Shown in pieces: positions 1-5,593 of a stretch of 10,208 nt of DNA (position 1 is its first letter; each line of letters begins with the position of its first letter). The translations under genes and the position numbers were made by a program. The notes beneath the pieces are model-generated. The model did no database searches and had not been told where the DNA came from. It saw nothing but the letters and a program-made list of their open reading frames with translations. The DNA is taken from NCBI GenBank assembly GCA_934654805.1, contig CAKUGW010000114.1:1-10208 (forward strand), given 5' to 3'. Source of the stretch: an uncultured Kiritimatiellota bacterium. GTDB taxonomy: Bacteria; Verrucomicrobiota; Kiritimatiellia; RFP12; UBA1067.

Positions 1-43
1 AAGGACGAAAGGCATTGTATGCGGTCTTGCGCTTCCCGTCAAG

Positions 44-60
44 CCCCCCCCCCCCCCCCC
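44..60. repeat. Homopolymeric C tract (17 C)
   Basis: An uninterrupted run of 17 cytosines lies upstream of the transposase remnant. Tracts this long slip during replication and are also error-prone in sequencing and assembly, so the true length may vary. I see no credible gene that it would switch on or off inside the window; the reading frames crossing it have no family resemblance. Confidence 0.9.
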
Positions 61-129
61 TGCCTCGCGGAAACGCCGGATTTCGCTTGCACAGGCGCAT
101 CAGCCGGTCAAATCGCAATGAGACCCGGG

Positions 130-204
130 CCTGTAGATTGGCCAAAATCCCCAATGGATTTTTTCACAAACCTCTGAAGAGCCTTGTTTATTGGGGCTTG
201 AGGG
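130..204 (+). other. AT-richer stretch, possible left end of the IS remnant
   Basis: This stretch (starting CCTGTAGATTGGCC) is clearly richer in A/T than its surroundings and lies directly before the transposase remnant, where the left end of an IS1380-type element would be expected. I found no matching inverted copy between the end of the transposase and the leu promoter, so a terminal inverted repeat cannot be shown and the right end of the element is probably gone. Bases 1-129 hold no gene I can support. Confidence 0.3.
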
Positions 205-1304
205 CCTGGAGGCCTTCACCGACGGGGCGCCGCGCCCGCCCGCACGATCGACGCCCTCGGCGGGGAATTCGACTGCCGCTGGAACGACACGGCCCCGCTC
301 TCGACGGGCGCCCACAACGCGCTCATGAGCGCGTTCCTCAAGGCGGGGGGCGTCTTCGACCGCCTCGTCGAGTCCTGCCCCCTCCGGCTGACGAGCCCGA
401 ACGCGCCCACGAACCGTGAGACGCTCGGCACGGCGATCGTCGGCATGCTCAACGGGTCGAGCCGGTACCGGCATTTCGACGCGCTGGCCGGCGACGCGGT
501 GACCGCCGAGGCGTTCGGGCTGCGCAGGCTCATGTCCTGCGACTCGGTAAGGCGCAACCTCAAGGCGATCTCGGAGAGGGAGGGCCTCGAGTGGATATGG
601 GACGCGAACCTGCGGCTCGTCGAGCCCCTGCTCGACCAGGACTACGTCCTCGACCTCGACCCGACGGTCAAGCCGGTCTACGGGCACCAGGAGGGCGCGG
701 AGCTCGGCTACAGCCCGCAGAAGCCGGGGCGCCCCTCGCACTGCTACCACACGCCCTGCATCGCGAAGCTGAGGCTCGTCCTCGGCGTCGCGGTCCACGC
801 GGGCGGCGAGACGGCCACGGCTGGCAGGGCGTCGACACGCGCCTCACGCTCAACGGCTGGAGCAGGCAGCGGCGCGTCCTGCTGATGAGGCGCCCCGTCG
901 AGCTCAAGCCGCGCAGGAGGAAGGACTCCCCGAAGCGGTCGTTCGAGACGATCCTCCCGGGGCTGGAGCTCGCCACGGCGAACGACGACAGGTACGCCGA
1001 CGGCTACGAGTGGCACGCGCTCGTCACCGACCTCGGATACGACCCCCGCGCGGTCTCGAGGCCCTGCCGGGAGCGGGGCGACCCGGATTGGAGCGAAGCG
1101 GAAATAGCCGTAGGCCGCGAGAACGTCTTCGACGAGATGAAGAGCCAGTTGGGCTGGGGCGGGTTCGTCACGCGGGACATGAAGCGGACGGCGATCGCGG
1201 CCGGGCTGAGCGCGTTCGTCGCCTACGCCTTCCGCAAATACCAGCTCGTCCAGAGACTCTACCCGCCCCTGATTGGTGGCCAGATCATGCTCCCGCTGTC
1301 CTGA
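205..1304 (+). pseudogene. Decayed IS1380-family DDE transposase
   Basis: This is the remnant of a cut-and-paste transposase of the IS1380 type. One frame, open from 202 and family-like from about 235 to 822, carries the N-terminal part, including SPNAPTNRETLG and the first catalytic Asp block LDLDPTVKPVYGHQEGAELGY followed by PQKPGRPSHCYHT. From about 813 the family similarity moves to a second frame: GHGWQGVDTRLTLNGWSRQRR, then the Glu-containing block ENVFDEMKSQLGWGGF near 1119-1166. The family normally has roughly 80-100 residues between these parts, including the second catalytic Asp; here they are missing, so there is an internal deletion with a frameshift. No in-frame start codon precedes ATG 325, although homology begins well before it, and an in-frame TGA lies at 199. 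The C-terminus stops early after YQLVQRLYPP. The protein cannot be functional. Family assignment is from remembered motifs; the deletion size is an estimate. Confidence 0.9.
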
Positions 1305-1347
1305 TCCGGCGGCGGGAGTGACCCTGCGGGACAGAAACTGACCGGCA

Positions 1348-1382
1348 CGCCTGCGTCAGGCGGGGAGCAACTGCTTTTTTTT
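1348..1382 (+). terminator. Weak terminator-like hairpin and T tract
   Basis: CGCCTG (1348-1353) and CAGGCG (1357-1362) form a six-base-pair hairpin with a three-base loop. A run of eight T follows at 1375-1382, but 12 bases after the stem, which is too far for a classic intrinsic terminator. It lies between the transposase remnant and the leu promoter and could shield the leu operon from upstream transcription. Confidence 0.3.
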
Positions 1383-1477
1383 AGGATAAATGCGGCGGTT
1401 CGGTGTCCCTTTTTGCCTTCGCAAGTCAACACGAATCTCATGCAAGACAGAAAACTTGCCGGAAATGCTTGCCCACA

Positions 1478-1507
1478 TTGACAGGCGAGGCCGCGTTGTG
1501 GTACAAT
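1478..1507 (+). promoter_or_regulatory. Sigma-70 promoter of the leu operon
   Basis: A perfect -35 box TTGACA (1478-1483) is followed after 18 bases by TACAAT (1502-1507), which also has the extended -10 TG dinucleotide (TGG at 1499-1501). Transcription should start near 1514, about 20 bases before the leader peptide start codon and about 195 bases before leuA. With such a strong promoter, control would be expected downstream of initiation, which fits the attenuator that follows. Confidence 0.85.
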
Positions 1508-1532
1508 TCGCGCCGCTTTTGAGAAACCGAAA

Positions 1533-1616
1533 ATGAACAGGATCGACATTCCGGCGCTTTCCCTTCTTGGGAACCTTGACCTTGCGCTTGTTACGCGCGG
1601 GGCGCGCCTGGTTTAG
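1533..1616 (+). CDS. leuL: leu operon leader peptide (27 aa, Leu-rich)
   Basis: ATG at 1533 opens a 27-codon frame ending in TAG at 1614-1616. Seven of 27 residues are Leu, six of them within residues 9-19 (LSLLGNLDLAL). All six of these are CTT codons, whereas the leucine codons of leuA downstream read as CTC or CTG throughout. This is the design of a ribosome-stalling leader: when charged tRNA-Leu is scarce the ribosome waits on the CTT run, which alters folding of the RNA behind it. The Shine-Dalgarno is weak (GAG at 1521-1523). The peptide itself is expected to have no other function. It is recognised by position (between promoter and terminator, ahead of leuA), composition and the paired RNA structures, not by sequence similarity to a known leader. 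The symbol is assigned by analogy. Confidence 0.8.
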   Translation: MNRIDIPALSLLGNLDLALVTRGARLV

Positions 1617-1663
1617 CCGTTTTCGGGAACACACGACACGAAACGCAAGACAGGCGGCCCCGC
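1597..1663 (+). promoter_or_regulatory. Antiterminator of the leu attenuator
   Basis: The end of the leader frame, GCGGGGCGCGCCTG (1597-1610), is complementary to CAGGCGGCCCCGC (1651-1663). The pairs are 1597-1603 with 1657-1663 and 1605-1610 with 1651-1656: 13 base pairs interrupted only by a bulged G at 1604. The 3' arm overlaps the 5' arm of the terminator hairpin, so the two structures exclude each other. The 5' arm can instead close into a local hairpin (1595-1599 with 1603-1607). A ribosome stalled on the upstream CTT codons would leave the 5' arm free to pair with 1651-1663 and let transcription continue; a ribosome reaching the stop codon at 1614 would cover it and allow termination. 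Confidence 0.75.
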
Positions 1664-1687
1664 TCAGACGAGCGGGGCCGTTTTCGT
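1655..1687 (+). terminator. Intrinsic terminator (attenuator) before leuA
   Basis: CGGCCCCGCTC (1655-1665) and GAGCGGGGCCG (1670-1680) form a perfect 11-base-pair GC-rich stem with an AGAC loop, followed by TTTTCGTT. It stands between the leader peptide and the leuA ribosome binding site, where a terminator makes sense only if it is regulated. The U tract is short, with four consecutive T, so read-through may be sizeable. Confidence 0.85.
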
Positions 1688-1690
1688 TGA

Positions 1691-1697
1691 AAGGAAG
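1691..1697 (+). promoter_or_regulatory. Ribosome binding site of leuA
   Basis: AAGGAAG lies 11 bases before ATG 1709. It falls just outside the terminator stem, so attenuation acts on transcription and does not hide this site. Confidence 0.6.
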
Positions 1698-1708
1698 CAG
1701 AGAAAGAC

Positions 1709-3304
1709 ATGGATCAGGTCAGAATATTCGACACGACGCTCCGGGACGGCGAACAGGCCCCCGGCTACTCGATGAACATCGAGGAGAAAGTCCGCATGGC
1801 GCGGCAGCTCGAGGCCCTCGGCGTGGACGTCCTGGAGGCCGGCTTCGCCATCGCCTCCCCCGGCGACTTCGCGTCCGTCAAGGCGATTGCGGCGGCCGTG
1901 CGCGAGGTGACGGTCGCCTCGCTCTCCCGGGCGCTCGTCAAGGACATCGACGCGGCGTACGAGGCGGTCAAGGGCGCGAAGCGTCCGCGCATCCACACCT
2001 TCCTCGCGACGAGCGACCTGCACCTCGAGTACAAGCTGAAGATGACGCGCGAGCAGGCCCTGCGGCGCGCGGTGGACGCGGTGAAGTACGCGCGCAACTA
2101 CTGCGACGACGTGGAGTTCTCGCTGGAGGACGCCTCGCGCACGGACAGGGACTTCATGTGCCGCGTCGTCGAGGCGGTGATCGCCGCCGGCGCGACGACG
2201 GTGAACCTGCCCGACACGGTGGGGTACGCGACACCGGCGGAGATCGCGGCGATGGTCGCGAACGTGATGACGCGCGTGCCGAACATCGACAGGGCGGTCG
2301 TCTCGATGCACTGCCACGACGACCTCGGCCTCGCCGTCGCGAACTCGCTCGCGGGCGTTGCGGCGGGCGCGCGGCAGGTCGAGGGCTGCATCTGCGGCAT
2401 CGGCGAGCGGGCCGGCAACGCCGCGATTGAGGAGGTCGTGATGAACCTCCGCACGCGGCACGACGTCTACGGCGTCGGCTACGGCGTCCGGACCGAGGCG
2501 CTCGCGAAGACGGCGCAGCTGCTGCAGACGATCACGGGCGTGAAGATCGCGCCCAACAAGGCGATCGTCGGCGCGAACGCCTTTGCGCACGAGAGCGGCA
2601 TCCACCAGCACGGCGTGATGGCGAACGCGAAGACGTACGAGATCATGACGCCGGAGAGCGTGGGCCTCAAGAAGGCCGCGCTCGTCCTCGGCAAGCACTC
2701 CGGCCAGCACGCCTTCGCCCAGCGGCTCGCCGAGCTCGGCTACACGCTGGAGAAGTCCGTCGAGGACAGGCTCTTCGCCGACTTCAAGGTGCTCGCCGAC
2801 CGCAAGAAGACGATCGAGGACCGCGACGTCGTGGCGCTCGTCGAGGCGGTGGCCGGACACGCCCGCCGCGCGGACGGCTGGACGCTCGTCAACTACGTGG
2901 TGTCGAGCGGCAACCGCATGTACTCGACGGCGTGCGTCACGCTGGAACGCGCGGGCCTGAAGGCGACCGAGACCGCCTACGGCACAGGCCCCGTGTTCGC
3001 GTCCGTCCGGGCCATCGAGAAGATCGTGGGCCATCCGTTCAAGCTGCTCGACTACCGAATCGACGCCGTGACCGAGTCGCGCGACGCGCTCGGCGAGGTC
3101 AACGTCAAGATCGCGGACGACGCGGGCGCCTATCGCGGCAAGGGCGTCTCGACGGACGTCATCGAGAGCTCGATCCTCGCGACGCTGGACGCCGTCAACG
3201 GCATGCTCGTCGGCCAGCGCGAACGGCTCGGCGCGGGCGCGGCGGCCATCGCCCAGCAGACCTACGAGGCGGACATGCTGACGGGGGGCCACACCGACAA
3301 GTAG
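1709..3304 (+). CDS. leuA: 2-isopropylmalate synthase (531 aa)
   Basis: LeuA condenses acetyl-CoA with 2-oxoisovalerate to 2-isopropylmalate, the committed step of leucine synthesis, in the cytoplasm. The HMGL-like TIM barrel fills about residues 1-270: DTTLRDGEQAPG (8-19, catalytic Arg12 and metal-binding Asp13), LPDTVGYATP, and the metal-binding HCHDD (His201 and His203). The linker has HESGIHQHG and GKHSGQHAF. The C-terminal leucine-sensing (LeuA_dimer) domain occupies about residues 385-515, so feedback inhibition by leucine is expected. The length is normal for the bacterial family. The start at 1709 is preferred because AAGGAAG precedes it and the DTTLRDG motif follows seven residues in. 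Homocitrate synthase and citramalate synthase are related alternatives, but direct linkage to leuCD and a Leu-rich leader argue for LeuA. It is the first gene of the operon, 46 bases before leuC. Confidence 0.97.
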   Translation: MDQVRIFDTTLRDGEQAPGYSMNIEEKVRMARQLEALGVDVLEAGFAIASPGDFASVKAIAAAVREVTVASLSRALVKDIDAAYEAVKGAKRPRIHTFLATSDLHLEYKLKMTREQALRRAVDAVKYARNYCDDVEFSLEDASRTDRDFMCRVVEAVIAAGATTVNLPDTVGYATPAEIAAMVANVMTRVPNIDRAVVSMHCHDDLGLAVANSLAGVAAGARQVEGCICGIGERAGNAAIEEVVMNLRTRHDVYGVGYGVRTEALAKTAQLLQTITGVKIAPNKAIVGANAFAHESGIHQHGVMANAKTYEIMTPESVGLKKAALVLGKHSGQHAFAQRLAELGYTLEKSVEDRLFADFKVLADRKKTIEDRDVVALVEAVAGHARRADGWTLVNYVVSSGNRMYSTACVTLERAGLKATETAYGTGPVFASVRAIEKIVGHPFKLLDYRIDAVTESRDALGEVNVKIADDAGAYRGKGVSTDVIESSILATLDAVNGMLVGQRERLGAGAAAIAQQTYEADMLTGGHTDK

Positions 3305-3333
3305 CCGACACGGGCCGCTTATCACAATATCAT

Positions 3334-3340
3334 GAGGAGG
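3334..3340 (+). promoter_or_regulatory. Ribosome binding site of leuC
   Basis: GAGGAGG, a near-perfect anti-16S match, lies 10 bases before ATG 3351. Two further in-frame ATG codons follow at 3357 and 3363; the first has normal spacing and is chosen, but 3357 would lie too far away and 3363 still farther. Confidence 0.75.
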
Positions 3341-3350
3341 AATTAGCCAC

Positions 3351-4613
3351 ATGGCAATGACAATGACGCAGAAGATCCTCGCGGCGCACGCGGGGAAAGG
3401 GGAAGTCCACGCCGGCGAGCTGGTGATGGCGAAGCTCGACCTCGTGCTGGGCAACGACATCACGACGCCCGTCGCCGTCGGCGCGTTCCCGAAGTTCGGG
3501 CGCGACAAGGTGTTCGACACGGCGAAGATCGCGCTCGTGCCCGACCACTTCACGCCGAACAAGGACATCAAGGCCGCCGCGCAGTGCGCCTGCCTGCGCG
3601 CGTTCGCCAAGGCGCAGGGCATCAGGAACTACTTCGAGGTCGGCCACGACTGCGGCGTCGAGCACGCCCTGCTGCCGGAGAAGGGCCTCGTCACGGCGGG
3701 CGACCTCGTGATCGGCGCGGACAGCCACACCTGCACCTACGGCGCGCTCGGGGCGTTCTCCACGGGCGTCGGCTCGACGGACATGGCGGCCGGCATGGCG
3801 GCGGGCGAGACGTGGTTTCGCATCCCCTCCGCGATCAGGGTCGTGCTGACGGGGAGGCCGCGCCGCTTCGTCGGCGGCAAGGATCTCGTCCTGCACCTCA
3901 TCGGCCTCATCGGCGTGGACGGCGCGCGCTACCAGTCCCTCGAGTTCACGGGACCGGGCGTCGCCGCGCTCACGATGGACGACCGCTTCACCGTCGCGAA
4001 CATGGCCATCGAGGCCGGCGCGAAGAACGGCATCTTCCCCGTGGACGACGCGACGCGCGCCTACCTCGCCGAACACGCCGCGAAGCCGCCCGCCGTCTAC
4101 GAGGCCGATCCCGACGCGGCGTACGCGCGGACGATCGAGATCGACCTCGGCGCGCTGAAGCCGACCGTCGCCTTCCCGCACCTGCCGTCCAACGTGCGGA
4201 CGATTGACGCGGTGGGCGACGTCGCGATCGACCAGGTCGTCATCGGCTCGTGCACGAACGGCCGCATCGGCGACCTGCGCATGGCGGCGGAGGTGATGAA
4301 GGGCCACGCGGTCGCGCCGGGTGTCCGGTGCATCGTCATCCCCGCGACGCAGAAGATCTACCTGCAGGCCGTGGAGGAGGGCCTCGTCGCCCAGTTCGTC
4401 CGGGCGGGCTGCGTCGTCTCGACGCCGACGTGCGGCCCGTGCCTCGGCGGCCACATGGGCGTGCTGGCGAAGGGCGAGCGGTGCGTCTCGACGACGAACC
4501 GCAACTTCGTCGGCCGCATGGGCCACGTCGAGTCGGAAGTCTACCTCGCCTCGCCCGCCGTCGCGGCGGCCAGCGCCGTCGCGGGCAGGATCACCGCACC
4601 GGAAGGAATCTGA
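3351..4613 (+). CDS. leuC: 3-isopropylmalate dehydratase large subunit (420 aa)
   Basis: LeuC is the [4Fe-4S] subunit of isopropylmalate isomerase; with LeuD it converts 2-isopropylmalate to 3-isopropylmalate through dehydration and rehydration. The aconitase-type cluster ligands are visible as Cys301 (GSCTNGR) and Cys361 plus Cys364 (TPTCGPCLGG). Other family marks are VPDHFTPNKD, GHDCGVEHALLPE and GADSHTCTYGALGAFSTGVGSTD. At about 420 residues it matches the shorter archaeal-type subfamily (LeuC type 2, HacA-like) rather than the ~466-residue enterobacterial form. The homoaconitase large subunit is the main alternative; leuA upstream and leuD downstream favour leucine synthesis. The stop codon is three bases before the leuD start, so translation is probably coupled. 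Confidence 0.97.
   Translation: MAMTMTQKILAAHAGKGEVHAGELVMAKLDLVLGNDITTPVAVGAFPKFGRDKVFDTAKIALVPDHFTPNKDIKAAAQCACLRAFAKAQGIRNYFEVGHDCGVEHALLPEKGLVTAGDLVIGADSHTCTYGALGAFSTGVGSTDMAAGMAAGETWFRIPSAIRVVLTGRPRRFVGGKDLVLHLIGLIGVDGARYQSLEFTGPGVAALTMDDRFTVANMAIEAGAKNGIFPVDDATRAYLAEHAAKPPAVYEADPDAAYARTIEIDLGALKPTVAFPHLPSNVRTIDAVGDVAIDQVVIGSCTNGRIGDLRMAAEVMKGHAVAPGVRCIVIPATQKIYLQAVEEGLVAQFVRAGCVVSTPTCGPCLGGHMGVLAKGERCVSTTNRNFVGRMGHVESEVYLASPAVAAASAVAGRITAPEGI
4603..4607 (+). promoter_or_regulatory. Ribosome binding site of leuD
   Basis: AAGGA sits inside the last codons of leuC, nine bases before ATG 4617, and supports that start. Its position means leuD translation depends on ribosomes finishing leuC. 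Confidence 0.6.
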
Positions 4614-4616
4614 GAC

Positions 4617-5138
4617 ATGAACGCACACGGAACAGCATTCAAGTACGGGGACAACGTCGACACGGACGTCATCATCCCCGCCCGCTACCTCAACACGCCC
4701 GACCCGCAGGAGCTCGCGGCGCACTGCATGGAGGACATCGACGCGGCCTTCGTGAAGACCGTCCGACCCGGCGACATCCTCGTCGCGGGACGCAACTTCG
4801 GCTGCGGCAGCTCGCGCGAGCACGCCCCGATCGCCATCAAGGCGAGCGGCGTCGCGTGCGTCATCGCCGCGAGCTTCGCGCGCATCTTCTACCGCAACGC
4901 GCTCAACGTCGCGCTGCCCATCCTCGAATGCCCGGAGGCCGCGTCCGCGATCGCCGCCGGCGACACGGTGTCCGTCGACTTCGAGACGGGGCGCATCGTC
5001 GACGAGACGACGGGGCGCGCCTTCACGGCCGAGCCGTTTCCGCCGTTCATGCGCGAGCTGATCGCCGCCGGCGGACTCGCCGCCTACTTCAGCCGAAAGC
5101 GTCCGGCGAACGAGGGGAAGGGAGGGACGCGCGCATGA
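4617..5138 (+). CDS. leuD: 3-isopropylmalate dehydratase small subunit (173 aa)
   Basis: LeuD is the swivelling small subunit that completes the isomerase active site with LeuC. The sequence opens with the typical KYGDNVDTDVIIPARYL block and carries the substrate-binding loop GCGSSREHAP (Cys63, Ser65, Ser66, Arg67, Glu68, His69), followed by ASFARIFYRNALNVALPILE. The length of 173 fits the short archaeal/bacterial type that partners a ~420-residue LeuC. The loop after NVDTD is YLNT, the form expected for isopropylmalate isomerase in this group. The TGA stop overlaps the leuB start codon (ATGA), a standard sign of translational coupling inside one operon. No irregularity is seen. Confidence 0.96.
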   Translation: MNAHGTAFKYGDNVDTDVIIPARYLNTPDPQELAAHCMEDIDAAFVKTVRPGDILVAGRNFGCGSSREHAPIAIKASGVACVIAASFARIFYRNALNVALPILECPEAASAIAAGDTVSVDFETGRIVDETTGRAFTAEPFPPFMRELIAAGGLAAYFSRKRPANEGKGGTRA

Positions 5139-5566
5139 GAAAGGTCATTGCCGTCATCCCCGGGGACGGGATCGGCCCGGAGATCGCCTTTGAGGCCCAG
5201 AAGGCGCTCGATGCCGTCGCCAGGCGCTTCGGACACGACTTCGAGATGACCGTCTATCCCGTGGGCGGCGCCGCCTACGACCTCTGCGGCGACTGCCTGC
5301 CCGGCGCGACGCTCGCCGCGTGCCGCGCGGCGGACGCCGTGCTGCTCGGCGCGGTCGGCGGGCCGAAGTGGGACGCGCTCCCCGCCGAGCGGCGTCCCGA
5401 ACGCCGCGCCCTGCTCACGCTCCGCGCGGAACTCGGCCTCTTCGGCAACCTGCGTCCGGCGAAGGTCTGGCCGACGCTCCGCAGCGCGAGTCCGCTCAAG
5501 GCCGAGATCGTGGACGGCGGCGACGTGCGCGTGAAGCCGCCGGAGGGATGGGGGCTCGTGCGCTGA
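5135..5566 (+). pseudogene. leuB: Truncated 3-isopropylmalate dehydrogenase (143 aa of ~350)
   Basis: Intact LeuB oxidises 3-isopropylmalate with NAD to 2-oxoisocaproate, the last pathway-specific step before transamination. Residues 1 to about 130 are clean LeuB: IPGDGIGPEI (8-17), LLGAVGGPKWD, and the substrate-binding arginines Arg97 and Arg107 in LRAELGLFGNLRPA, then ASPLKAEIVDGGD. At that point (about base 5524) the family continues with VRELTGG and YFG; here instead come VRVKPPEGWGLVR and a TGA stop. The third substrate Arg, catalytic Tyr and Lys, the metal-binding Asp residues and most of the NAD site are missing, and I find no trace of them downstream in any frame. The product cannot be an active dehydrogenase. 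The tail resembles the GWGLVRASNT end region of phosphoglucomutase/phosphomannomutase, so this may be a deletion fusion. An assembly join is the other explanation. Confidence 0.85.
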
Positions 5567-5571
5567 ACGGA

Positions 5572-5587
5572 CCGGCGGCGCCGCCGG
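5572..5587. other. 16-base perfect palindrome between convergent genes
   Basis: CCGGCGGCGCCGCCGG is its own reverse complement and fills most of the 27-base gap between the truncated leuB stop (5566) and the stop of the large minus-strand gene (5594). It could form a six-base-pair hairpin in either transcript. No T tract follows on either side, so a bidirectional terminator is possible but weakly supported. Confidence 0.35.
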
Positions 5588-5593
5588 GCAGGG

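Noticed and set aside
1664..3622. Open frame of 652 codons on the minus strand opposite leuA
   Set aside because: It overlaps the unambiguous leuA, has an Arg/His/Val-rich composition and is a GC-bias shadow.
3330..4823. Open frame of 497 codons on the minus strand opposite leuC
   Set aside because: Shadow of leuC, with Arg/Asp-rich low-information sequence.
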